A stretch of 64,000 nucleotides of DNA from Actinoallomurus soli (GTDB taxonomy: Bacteria > Actinomycetota > Actinomycetes > Streptosporangiales > Streptosporangiaceae), in assembly GCF_024055715.1 (NCBI RefSeq), contig NZ_JAMXMV010000001.1, positions 248,001 to 312,000 of the forward strand, read 5' to 3'. Under the pieces are notes generated by a model, which saw only the letters and a program-made list of their open reading frames with translations, ran no database searches and was not told the DNA's origin. Both the position numbers and the translations under genes were made by a program. Shown piece after piece: positions 18,184 through 26,026 of the stretch. Positions within the stretch are counted from its first letter, which is position 1. Each line of letters starts with the position of its first letter.

Positions 18184-18933
18184 ATGGAGATTCTGGGGGT
18201 CGACATCGGCGGGTCCGGCATCAAGGGCGCGCCGGTCGACGTGGAAAAGGGCGAGTTCACCCGCGACCGGCTGCGCCTTCCCACTCCGGACGGCGCGCAG
18301 CCCCGGGACGTGGCGGGGGCCGTCGCGCAGGTCGTCTCGCACTTCCGCTGGACGGGGCCGGTGGGCGTCACCTTCCCGGGCGTGGTCACCGACGGCGTCG
18401 TCCGTACGGCGGCCAACCTCGGCGACGCCTGGATCGACCTGGCCGCGCGCGACCTGTTCGCGGAGGCGAGCGGGGCGCCCGTGACGCTGCTGAACGATGC
18501 CGACGCGGCGGGAGTCGCGGAGATGACCTTCGGCGTGGGACGCGGCCGGCCGGGCACGGTCCTCATGCTCACGCTCGGCACCGGGGTCGGCAGCGCCCTG
18601 TTCCTCGACGGCAGGCTCGTGCCGAACACCGAGCTCGGGCACATCGAGATCCGCGGCAAGGACGCCGAGCGACGCGCCTCCGCGCACGCCCGTGAGGTCC
18701 ACGACTGGAGCTGGCACGACTGGGCCAGGCGGCTGGGGGAGTACCTCCAGCGGATCGAGGACCTGCTGTGGCCCTCGCTGATCATCCTGGGTGGCGGCGT
18801 CAGCAAGAAGGCCGACCACTTCGTGCCCCTGCTGAAGGACGTCCGGACTCCGGTCGTCCCCGCCGAGCTGCACAACGACGCGGGCATCATCGGCGCCGCC
18901 ATGGCCGCGGTACCCGGCACGGGACGGTCCTGA
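18184..18933 (+). CDS. ppgK: polyphosphate glucokinase (ROK family)
   Basis: 249 residues from the ATG at 18184. It phosphorylates glucose to glucose 6-phosphate, using polyphosphate or ATP as donor, in the cytoplasm. The phosphate-binding motif GVDIGGSGIKG is at residues 5-15, and the second ATP-site motif LGTGVGSALF and ILGGGVSKK near the C-terminus are as in actinobacterial PpgK. The length matches the family (about 250-270). AGGTAGG lies about 8 bases before the start. A TTG at 18178 is less likely. Confidence 0.92.
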   Translation: MEILGVDIGGSGIKGAPVDVEKGEFTRDRLRLPTPDGAQPRDVAGAVAQVVSHFRWTGPVGVTFPGVVTDGVVRTAANLGDAWIDLAARDLFAEASGAPVTLLNDADAAGVAEMTFGVGRGRPGTVLMLTLGTGVGSALFLDGRLVPNTELGHIEIRGKDAERRASAHAREVHDWSWHDWARRLGEYLQRIEDLLWPSLIILGGGVSKKADHFVPLLKDVRTPVVPAELHNDAGIIGAAMAAVPGTGRS

Positions 18934-18957
18934 GGAGACCTGGCAGGATCGTTCACT

Positions 18958-19638
18958 ATGAGCACTCAGCACGCGGAGCTGCCCGACGTCAGCGGTCTGT
19001 CCATCGGCATCCTGGGCGGCACCGGCGACCAGGGGAAGGGATTGGCGCGCCGGTTCGCCCTCGCCGGTCACGAGGTGATCATCGGGTCGCGCAAGGCCGA
19101 ACGCGCCCAGCAGGCCGCCGAGAGCCTCGGGGACGGCCTGACCGTCCGGGGCGCGGAGAACGCCGCCGTCGCCCGTCAGGCCGACCTCGTCATCGTGGCC
19201 GTGCCGTACGACGGTCACAAGGCGCTCCTGGAGTCCCTCCGCGAGGAGCTGGCCGGCAAGATCGTGGTCGACTGCGTCAACCCGCTCGGCTTCGACAAGC
19301 GGGGCGCCTACGCGCTGCCCGTCGAGGAGGGCAGCGCCGCCCAGCAGGCCGCGGCCGCCCTGCCCGACAGCACCGTGGTCGCGGCCTTCCACCACGTCTC
19401 GGCCGTGACGCTCCTCGACCCCGCCGTCGACGAGGTCGACCTCGACGTCCTCGTCCTGGGCGACGACCGGGAGGCCACGGACACCGTGCAGGCCCTCGCC
19501 GGCCGGATCGGCGGCGTGCGCGGCGTCTACGGCGGGCGGCTCCGCAACGCCTGCCAGGTCGAGGCGCTGACCGCCAACCTGATCTCCATCAACCGGCGGT
19601 ACAAGGCCCACGCGGGCCTGCGGGTCACGGACGTATGA
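18958..19638 (+). CDS. npdG: F420H2:NADP+ oxidoreductase (NADPH-dependent F420 reductase)
   Basis: 226 residues. The nucleotide-binding start SIGILGGTGDQGKGLARRF is followed by VIIGSRKAERA, which reads NADP2'-phosphate, and by the family's F420 contacts around VDCVNPLGFDKRGAY and FHHVSA. It moves hydride between F420H2 and NADP+, so the host makes coenzyme F420, a trait of Actinobacteria and methanogens. It lies 24 bp after ppgK and overlaps the next gene by 4 bp (ATGA), so it is probably in a ppgK-npdG-reductase operon. NADPH from the glucose-6-phosphate route could supply it (inference). Confidence 0.9.
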   Translation: MSTQHAELPDVSGLSIGILGGTGDQGKGLARRFALAGHEVIIGSRKAERAQQAAESLGDGLTVRGAENAAVARQADLVIVAVPYDGHKALLESLREELAGKIVVDCVNPLGFDKRGAYALPVEEGSAAQQAAAALPDSTVVAAFHHVSAVTLLDPAVDEVDLDVLVLGDDREATDTVQALAGRIGGVRGVYGGRLRNACQVEALTANLISINRRYKAHAGLRVTDV

Positions 19639-20597
19639 GGTTCGTCGTCTACGGCGCGGGCGCGGTCGGCGGCGTCATCGGAGCCCGGCTGTTCCAGCAC
19701 GGGCACGATGTGACGCTCATCGCCCGTGGCGCGCACTACGAGGCCCTACGCGACCGGGGACTGCGCCTCGACACTCCGGAGGAGAGCGTCACCCTGCCGG
19801 TCCCGGTGGCCGACCGGCCGTCGAAGGTGGCCTTCCGGCCCGATGACGTCGTCCTGCTGGCGATGAAGACGCAGGACACCCTGCCGGCGCTGGCCGAGCT
19901 GGCGGCCGTCGCACCGCCGGACGTCGTCATCGCCTGCGCCCAGAACGGCGTGGAGAACGAACGCCTCGCCCTCCGCCGGTTCCCCCGCGTGTACGGCGTC
20001 TGCGTCCTGCTGCCGTCGGCGTTCCTCGAACCCGGCGTCGTCGAGGCCTACACCGTCGCCAAGACGGGCGGCCTGGACGTCGGCCGGTATCCCGGGGGCG
20101 TGGACGGCACGGCGGAGTCCCTCGCAGCGGCCTTCGCGGGCGCGACCTTCGTGTCAGAGGCACGGCCGGACGTCATGCGCTACAAGTACGGCAAGCTCCT
20201 GATGAATCTGGGCAACGCCGTCGAGGCGGTCATCGGGCCCGGCGAGCGGGGCGCGGACATCGCCCGGCTCGCCCGGGACGAGGGTGAGGCGTGCCTGCGC
20301 GCTGCGGGCATCGACGTACTCGGCGGAGGGGGCATGCCGTTCCAGATCCGTCCGATCCGCGGGCGCGAGCGCGGCGGCGGCTCGTCCTACCAGAGCCTGC
20401 GCCGGGGGACCGGCACCATCGAGGCCGACTACCTGAACGGTGAGATCGTCCTTCTGGGCCGCGAACACGGCGTGCCGACCCCGGTCAACGACCTGCTGCG
20501 GCGGCTGGCGAACCGGATGGCCCACGAGGGCCTGCGACCCGGCCTGATGACGCCGGAGGAGTTCCTGGCCGCGCTGGACGGGCCCGCGCCGGAATGA
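19635..20597 (+). CDS. ketopantoate reductase family protein (PanE/ApbA-like)
   Basis: 320 residues. The N-terminal dinucleotide site GAGAVGGVIGARL (about 7-19), the motif KTQDT, and CAQNGVENE with the C-terminal KYGKLLMNLGNAVEA helix follow the ketopantoate reductase family. Reduction of 2-dehydropantoate or a similar 2-oxo acid with NADPH is the expected reaction. It does not sit next to panB, which is 7 kb away, so it need not be the pantothenate enzyme. The start ATG overlaps the npdG stop (ATGA), and its own stop overlaps the ATG of the next frame in the same way, evidence of translational coupling. Confidence 0.8.
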   Translation: MRFVVYGAGAVGGVIGARLFQHGHDVTLIARGAHYEALRDRGLRLDTPEESVTLPVPVADRPSKVAFRPDDVVLLAMKTQDTLPALAELAAVAPPDVVIACAQNGVENERLALRRFPRVYGVCVLLPSAFLEPGVVEAYTVAKTGGLDVGRYPGGVDGTAESLAAAFAGATFVSEARPDVMRYKYGKLLMNLGNAVEAVIGPGERGADIARLARDEGEACLRAAGIDVLGGGGMPFQIRPIRGRERGGGSSYQSLRRGTGTIEADYLNGEIVLLGREHGVPTPVNDLLRRLANRMAHEGLRPGLMTPEEFLAALDGPAPE

Positions 20598-20643
20598 CCG
20601 CACGACCGCGCGGCGCCCCGGTCCGGGCGGACGACCTCGGCGT

Positions 20644-20670
20644 CCCGTTCGATCCCGTTCGATCCCGTTC
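20644..20670 (+). repeat. 10-bp tandem duplication that breaks a reading frame
   Basis: The unit GATCCCGTTC occurs perfectly at 20651-20660 and 20661-20670, and the preceding bases 20643-20650 match eight of ten. The frame that starts at the coupled ATG (20594) reads ...LGVPFDP up to this point. Removing one unit would carry it directly into the frame beginning at 20685. Confidence 0.85.
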
Positions 20671-20684
20671 GGGACGTCCGCCGC

Positions 20685-21419
20685 GTGGTGTCCCTCGTGC
20701 CGTCCCTCACCGAGGCGATCGCGCGTACGGCCCCGGGCCTGCTGGTGGGCGCCACCGACTGGTGCGTGCAGCCGCCGGGCCTCGGGGTCGCGCGCGTCGG
20801 CGGCACGAAGAACCCCGACGTGGGCCGCGTCGTCGAACTCGCGCCGGATCTGGTCGTGGCCAACTTCGAGGAGAACCGCCCGGCCGACCTGGACGCGCTG
20901 CGCGCGGCGGGGGTGCCCGTCTGGGTGACCGTGATCCGTACGCTCCCGGAGGCGCTGACGAGCCTCGAACGGATGCTCGCCGCGTGCGGCCAGGACCCGC
21001 CCGGCTGGCTCGCCGACGCCCGTACGACGTGGGCGGACGTCCTCGGCCCGCCTCCGCCGCCCGAGGTGAGGGCGGTGGTCCCGATCTGGCGGCGGCCCTG
21101 GATGGTGCTCGGCCGGGACACCTTCGCCGGCGACCTCCTCGCGCGGCTCGGCGTCGCCAACCTGTACGCGCACGCCGATGAGCGGTATCCGAAGGTCACC
21201 GTCGCGGAGATGCTGGGCCGGCGGCCGGACCTGGTCGTCCTGCCGGACGAGCCGTACGCCTTCTCCGCGACCGACGGGCCGGAGATGTTCCCCGGGGTTC
21301 CGGTGGCGCTGGTGAGCGGCCGGCACCTGGAGTGGTACGGGCCGTCGCTCACCGAGGCGCGGCGGGTCCTCGGCGCGAGGCTGCCGCGCTCCGGCCCCGC
21401 CTCCAGTCCACGGCCATGA
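20685..21419 (+). CDS. helical-backbone metal receptor / BtuF-like substrate-binding domain, 5' end frameshifted
   Basis: 244 residues from a GTG without a good ribosome site. The protein begins VSLVPSLTEA, the first strand of the class III periplasmic-binding (BtuF-like) fold, and continues with GATDWCV, LAPDLVVANFEENR, the backbone helix, and LAPDLVVL-type second lobe. It has no signal peptide, like the cytoplasmic 'cobalamin-binding/helical backbone metal receptor' proteins of actinomycetes. The proper start is probably the ATG at 20594, coupled to the previous stop. The 10-bp repeat shifts that frame just before residue 22, so the gene as written is either broken, re-started at 20685, or a sequencing/assembly artefact. 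The last 71 bp overlap the convergent gene. Confidence 0.7.
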   Translation: MVSLVPSLTEAIARTAPGLLVGATDWCVQPPGLGVARVGGTKNPDVGRVVELAPDLVVANFEENRPADLDALRAAGVPVWVTVIRTLPEALTSLERMLAACGQDPPGWLADARTTWADVLGPPPPPEVRAVVPIWRRPWMVLGRDTFAGDLLARLGVANLYAHADERYPKVTVAEMLGRRPDLVVLPDEPYAFSATDGPEMFPGVPVALVSGRHLEWYGPSLTEARRVLGARLPRSGPASSPRP

Positions 21420-21906
21420 TCGTACGGGCGGCGGCGAGCGGCGTCAGCCCGGCGCACACCTTCTTCCTCAGCGCGTTCTCGACCTCGTCCTTGTCGGCGG
21501 CGGTGCCCCCGCCGGCGTCGTACCGGGGCTCCGGCCACAGGTTGCGCGGATCGCGCGGCGCCCCGCCGAGCTCCAGCGGGATGAGGTGGTCCTCCTCGTA
21601 GTTCGCCGGGTTCGTGTCGGAATAGCCGTACTCGGCGATCTGTCGCGCCTTGAGCGCGTTCGTGTACGCGACCGGCGGCCGTACGGTCCTGGTCCACCCG
21701 GCGACGCAGATCGTCGAGCCGATGGTCTCCTGCGTGACGTCCGGGTTGATCGCGCCGGGCTGACAGGCCGGATCGGGCAGCGGCAGGTACGCCTGAGAAC
21801 AGATCCCGGGAGCGGTGCCCCTGGTGGGGGCGGCCACCGCGGTGGGAACGGCGGTCGCGCCGAGAGCGGTGGTCGCGGACAGGACGATGACGAAGACGCG
21901 CGGCAT
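21349..21906 (-). CDS. secreted HNH-like nuclease candidate
   Basis: 185 residues. An N-terminal signal peptide (hydrophobic about 4-20, cleavage near AVAAP) suggests export. The central motif EEDHLIPLELGG ... NLWPE resembles the D-H ... L-G-G ... N-L core of HNH endonucleases; the last catalytic His is not obvious. Four cysteines in the first half (CSQ, ACQ, ICV and KVC) could form disulfides. Nuclease activity is inferred from the motif. The ATG at 21906 is the natural start. Its 3' end overlaps the convergent metal-receptor gene by 71 bp, which may mean this C-terminus (WRRGRSAAASRR) is extended beyond the ancestral stop. Confidence 0.65.
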   Translation of the reverse strand: MPRVFVIVLSATTALGATAVPTAVAAPTRGTAPGICSQAYLPLPDPACQPGAINPDVTQETIGSTICVAGWTRTVRPPVAYTNALKARQIAEYGYSDTNPANYEEDHLIPLELGGAPRDPRNLWPEPRYDAGGGTAADKDEVENALRKKVCAGLTPLAAARTIMAVDWRRGRSAAASRRGPAAPR

Positions 21907-22031
21907 GGGAGTGCCCTTCGGAAAGCGGGGGTTCGCCCCGCCATCCGGGTACTCGTCCCTGACGGCTCGGACCGGTCGTCGGTTGTGGCGTTACGAGGGA
22001 GCGGAGATCATCTACCCGTGCCGGACGATCT

Positions 22032-23168
22032 TCAAAACGCGGCCGATGGAGGCGCCGGCGGCACGGCGGCGCCTGCCTCCAGCGCGGCGAAGGCGGCCAG
22101 CACGGCGGCGCGGTCGTGGCCGGTGTCCAGCAGCAGGTGCATGAGGACGCGCGCCTTCAGCGGGTCGAGGCGGGTGACCGCCGACCCGGCGGGCGGCGCG
22201 GCGGGGGAGTGCAGGACGACCGGGATCCGGGCGGCCGTCTCGGAGACGGCCGGAAGAAGCGCGGCGAGGGCGGCCTGCCCCGCACGGGAGGCCACGATCA
22301 GTCCGTCACAGTCGTCGGCGAGCGTCCGCAGCAACCGGCCGTCGTCGCCGAGCGCGACGACGTGGAGCCCGACGCGCGGCGGCCGTCCCGCGAACGGACC
22401 GCGCACCGTGAACCTCTCGGGCGGCCGCCGCACCAGCCGGGGGATCCCGCCGATCACCTGGCCCAGCGGCCCCGCGTCCGGCGAGGCGAACGCCGGAGCC
22501 GCGATCCCGGTCGCCGTGACGTGGCGGGCCGCGTGGATCTCCCCGCGCGCCACGACCGCGCAGCCGAGCCGCTGCGGCCCGGCGGCCGCGACGGCGATGG
22601 CGTCCGCCAGGTCGGCCGGACTGCCCGAGGCGGCGACGAAGACGAGGCGCGCGTCTCCCTCATGGAGGAGTTCCAGTGCCCAGGCGGTCTCGGCGAGCGT
22701 CTCAGCGGGGTGCACGATCACGGCGCCGATCGCCCCGTCGCCGATCGCCCGGCCGACCACACGGGCCAGTTCGCCGACCCCGGCGAAGGTGGAGACGGGA
22801 CCGGCGGCCGGGCGGCGCTCCACCCTGACCCCGTTCGGCGGCGACGGCACGGCACCGGTGACCGGCGCGGACCCCTCGGGCGCGAAGACGACGACGAGGC
22901 GGGGCGGGGCCTCCGGCCGGGCGCCGGACGGACCGTCGCCGGCCCCCTCACCGGCCGGGCCCGTGCCGGTCGCGGGGGGAACCGAGGGCGTGGTCGCCGG
23001 CGGGGCGGCGGGACCGGGCGGCACCGGCGGCGACGGCTCGGCGTCCGCCGCGCGCGCCGGGAGGGCGACCTGCCACGACGGCGGGATGGGCCATGGCGGC
23101 GGGCTCAGGGGGGCGGTCATCCCTCGGCATCCTTCGGCGTCACGCGGCGCCGAAGGCGTCCGCCTCAT
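22032..23168 (-). CDS. asparaginase-fold protein with degenerate active site
   Basis: 378 residues; an internal ATG at 23120 is also possible. After about 85 Pro/Ala-rich residues, the rest aligns by eye to type I/II L-asparaginases: AVIVHPAETLAETAWALELLH, DLADAIAVAA, ARGEIHAARHV, AFASPDAGPLG, IPVVLHSPAAP and LDPLKARVLM. In active enzymes the first block reads THGTDTLEET, so the second catalytic Thr and the Asp are replaced by Ala and Glu here, and the N-terminal GGTI is changed to EGSA. Asparagine hydrolysis is therefore doubtful. It may be a binding or regulatory relative. The low-complexity N-terminus has no clear signal peptide. Confidence 0.65.
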   Translation of the reverse strand: MRRTPSAPRDAEGCRGMTAPLSPPPWPIPPSWQVALPARAADAEPSPPVPPGPAAPPATTPSVPPATGTGPAGEGAGDGPSGARPEAPPRLVVVFAPEGSAPVTGAVPSPPNGVRVERRPAAGPVSTFAGVGELARVVGRAIGDGAIGAVIVHPAETLAETAWALELLHEGDARLVFVAASGSPADLADAIAVAAAGPQRLGCAVVARGEIHAARHVTATGIAAPAFASPDAGPLGQVIGGIPRLVRRPPERFTVRGPFAGRPPRVGLHVVALGDDGRLLRTLADDCDGLIVASRAGQAALAALLPAVSETAARIPVVLHSPAAPPAGSAVTRLDPLKARVLMHLLLDTGHDRAAVLAAFAALEAGAAVPPAPPSAAF

Positions 23169-23244
23169 GATCAGACGACGGACGAAACCTAGTGCATCAC
23201 AGGGCTTCGCGGGGGGAGTTGCCGCGAATCCACGTCATGACCGT

Positions 23245-25314
23245 TCAGGCGGGGAGGTGGTGGGCCTCGCCGGGCCAGGCGCCGTCGACGTCGTCCTCCT
23301 GGCCGGGCAGCTCCAGCTCGCACCAGACGACCTTGCCGTCGCCCGAGGGGCGGGCGCCCCAGCGTTTGGCGAGCCGGTGCACGACCTGCAGACCGCGGCC
23401 GCCCTCGTCGTCGTCGGCGGCCTGGCGGGCCCGGGGCAGCGCGTCGGAGTCGTCCCGCACCTCACAGACCAGCGTCCGGTCGCGCAGCAGCCGTAGCTCG
23501 ATGTCGCCCGAGGCGTAGCGCAGCGCGTTGGTCACCAGCTCCGACACCGCGAGCTCGGTGCTGAAGGACAGCTCCGCGCAGTCCCAGCGTTCGAGCGTCT
23601 CGCGGACACGGACCCGGGCCTCCCGTACCGCGGACGGCAGGGCGGGCAGCCGCCAGGACACGACGTGGCCGGCGGGCAGGCGGCGCAGGCGGGCGATGAG
23701 CACCGCGATGTCGTCGCGGTCGTGGTCGGCGTAGGCGCTGTCGAGGGTGGCCTTGGCCAGCTCCTCCAGCGGCCGGAACAGCGCGTCCGCGCCGAACAGC
23801 CCCTGCAGGCGGGACAGGCCGTCGTCGATGTCCTGGCCGCGGTTCTCCACGAGCCCGTCGGTGTAGAGGACGAGGACGCTGCCGTCCCCGATCGTGAACG
23901 TGCGGGTCTCGATCATCCCTTCGCCGACGCCGAGCGGCGGGGCGGGCGGGACGTCGAGGAACTCGCTGGTGCCGTTGGGGCGCAGCAGCAACGGCGGCAG
24001 GTGCCCCGCCGAGGCGATCTCGCAGGTGCCGTCGGTCGCGTCGTACACGGCGTACACGCAGGTGGCGAAGGCCGGCTCTCGTTCGCCGATCTCGCGCATC
24101 AGCGCGTCGAGCTGCTGCAGGCCGTCCGCGGGGGAGAGCTCGAGGTTGACGATGGTCCGCAGGGCGGTGCGCAGGCGGCCCATCGTGACGGCGGCGCGCA
24201 CGCCGTGACCGGCGACGTCGCCGACGATGAGCGCGACGCGGCCGCCGGGCAGCGCGATCGACTCGTACCAGTCGCCGCCGACCTCGATCAGCTGGTTGCC
24301 CGGCAGGTAGCGGTGCCGGACCGCGACGCTGGACGGCGCGGTCAGGCCGGTGGGCAGCATGCTGCGCTGGAGGGTGAGAGCGGTCGCGCGCTCGCGGCTG
24401 TAGTGGCGGGCGTTGTCGATGTAGAGCGCGGCGCGGGCGGCGAACTCCATCCCGAGCTCGACGTCGTACGCGTCGAACGCCCGGTGGGCCGAGTTGCGCG
24501 TGCAGACGACGAACCCCAGCGTCGTGCCCCGCGCGATGAGCGGCAGCACGACCATGGAGGTGTCGGCGAGGAGCCGGGCGACGGGCTTGCGCCGCCACAG
24601 CCGGGCCGTCCGCTTGGCGACCTTCCCGTCGAGGTGGGGCACCAGCACCGGCTCGCCGGTGGCCATGCAGCGGGTGTACGGGGTGTCGGGCGGGTAGGTG
24701 AGGACCTCGCCGGTCGGGAAGGCGGCGTTCCACCGGGGGTCGGACTCGTCTGAGGCGAGCGCGACCCGGCGCAGCACCGTGGTGCCGTCCGCCGCGATCG
24801 AGGGCTGCTCGTCGGCGGCGACGATGGCCTCCTGGATGAGGACGCCCGCGGAGTTGCAGAAGTGGGGGACGACGACGTCGGCGAGCTCGCGGGCCATCTG
24901 GTCGAGGTCGAGCGTGGCGCCGATCCGTACGAGCGCGTCGTCCAGCATCGCCCGGCGCATCAGGGCCGGGTCGGTGAAGCGTTCGAGGTCCGTCACGGCG
25001 ACCCGGATCATCATCAGGTCGACGGGGTCGCCGGCGGTCGTGTGCATCGGCTGGACGGTGACGACGGCGTTGGGCGCCGGGCCGTCCGTGGCGCGAAGGC
25101 CGAGGACGGCCGTCCGTTCGTGGCGGTCGGCGAGGGCGTCGAGGAGCCCGGCCAGGGCCTCCTTGCCCTCGTCGGTGAACAGGCCGGTCACGTCCGTGCC
25201 GACGATCTCCTCGGGGGAGCGGCCCAGCACGCCGGAGGAGTTCTGCCCGCACTGGAGGACCCGGCCGCCCCGGCCGATGCCGAGCACCAGGGTCCTCGCC
25301 GAAGAATCGGCCAT
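23245..25314 (-). CDS. PAS-GAF-PP2C (SpoIIE/RsbU)-HATPase regulatory phosphatase/anti-sigma kinase
   Basis: 689 residues from the ATG at 25314, preceded by AGGAAGGA. Domain order: PAS-like sensor (1-110, GQNSSGVLGRSPEEIVG), GAF (about 115-310), PP2C/SpoIIE phosphatase (about 330-560) with metal-binding Asp in VGGDWYE, GDVAGHG, YTDGL and RDDIAV, and a C-terminal HATPase (about 565-689) with ELVTNALRY and GGRGLQVV. By family knowledge such proteins control anti-anti-sigma/anti-sigma partner switching in actinomycete stress and development; the ligand is unknown. All catalytic Asp positions I can place are present. No sigma or STAS gene is adjacent. The C-terminal HATPase is fused rather than separate. 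Confidence 0.85.
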   Translation of the reverse strand: MADSSARTLVLGIGRGGRVLQCGQNSSGVLGRSPEEIVGTDVTGLFTDEGKEALAGLLDALADRHERTAVLGLRATDGPAPNAVVTVQPMHTTAGDPVDLMMIRVAVTDLERFTDPALMRRAMLDDALVRIGATLDLDQMARELADVVVPHFCNSAGVLIQEAIVAADEQPSIAADGTTVLRRVALASDESDPRWNAAFPTGEVLTYPPDTPYTRCMATGEPVLVPHLDGKVAKRTARLWRRKPVARLLADTSMVVLPLIARGTTLGFVVCTRNSAHRAFDAYDVELGMEFAARAALYIDNARHYSRERATALTLQRSMLPTGLTAPSSVAVRHRYLPGNQLIEVGGDWYESIALPGGRVALIVGDVAGHGVRAAVTMGRLRTALRTIVNLELSPADGLQQLDALMREIGEREPAFATCVYAVYDATDGTCEIASAGHLPPLLLRPNGTSEFLDVPPAPPLGVGEGMIETRTFTIGDGSVLVLYTDGLVENRGQDIDDGLSRLQGLFGADALFRPLEELAKATLDSAYADHDRDDIAVLIARLRRLPAGHVVSWRLPALPSAVREARVRVRETLERWDCAELSFSTELAVSELVTNALRYASGDIELRLLRDRTLVCEVRDDSDALPRARQAADDDEGGRGLQVVHRLAKRWGARPSGDGKVVWCELELPGQEDDVDGAWPGEAHHLPA

Positions 25315-25403
25315 CCGCCGGAGTCCTTCCTGTGGACCGTCTTCCCCCGGAGTAAAAGTATGACCAAAGCCGCTCCAAGGAGGAAGATCATTGCCGCGCC
25401 GGT

Positions 25404-26012
25404 TCAGCGTGGCGCGAGACCCGCCAGGAGGGCGTCGACGACCCGCTCCGAGAAGTCCTCCGGGACCGGGCCCGCGTCGGCGGCCCGCGTCCGGTGGGTG
25501 ATCGACCCCGTGAGCATCCACAGGGTCAGCTCGACGTCCAGGTCGGGGCGCAGCTCTCCGGTGGCGACGCCCCGCCGCAGCACCTCCCGCATGACCTCGC
25601 GCCGGGGCTCGATGATCTCGCGGGTGAACCGGCCCATCAGCTCCGGATAGCGTTCGGCGCTGCCGGAGACGCTCCAGTAGCAGTCCACCCGTTTCTTGTC
25701 GCTCTTGTCGGCGACGAAGGCGCGGGCCAGGGCGATCAGGTCCTCGCGGACCGACTCGCCGCGCGGCTCGGGCAGCGGCTCCTTCAACGCGGCGAGCGCA
25801 TCGATGATGAGCGCCTCCTTGTTGGGCCACCGGCGGTAGATCGTCGTCTTGCCGACGCCCGCGCGCGCGGCCACCGCCTCGATGGAGACGCCCGCCACCC
25901 CGCCCTCCTCGGCGAGGAGGTCCAGGGTGGCGTCGACGATCGCCTTGTCCGCGCGCTCGCTGCGCGGCCGCCCGGGCGGCCGCGCGGAGCACGGTTCAGT
26001 GGTGTGCGTCAT
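25404..26012 (-). CDS. TetR/AcrR family regulator
   Basis: 202 residues. The N-terminal helix-turn-helix is clear: VSIEAVAARAGVGKTTIYRRW with the recognition helix at about 45-60. The C-terminal ligand domain is of the TetR_C_11 kind. It lies 14 bp downstream of the MFS exporter gene on the same strand, so it is co-transcribed with it and probably represses the shared promoter near 27600-27780. Basic residues at the start (RPPGRPRSER) are normal for the family. The inducer is unknown. Confidence 0.88.
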   Translation of the reverse strand: MTHTTEPCSARPPGRPRSERADKAIVDATLDLLAEEGGVAGVSIEAVAARAGVGKTTIYRRWPNKEALIIDALAALKEPLPEPRGESVREDLIALARAFVADKSDKKRVDCYWSVSGSAERYPELMGRFTREIIEPRREVMREVLRRGVATGELRPDLDVELTLWMLTGSITHRTRAADAGPVPEDFSERVVDALLAGLAPR

Positions 26013-26026
26013 GACGCTTCACCGTC

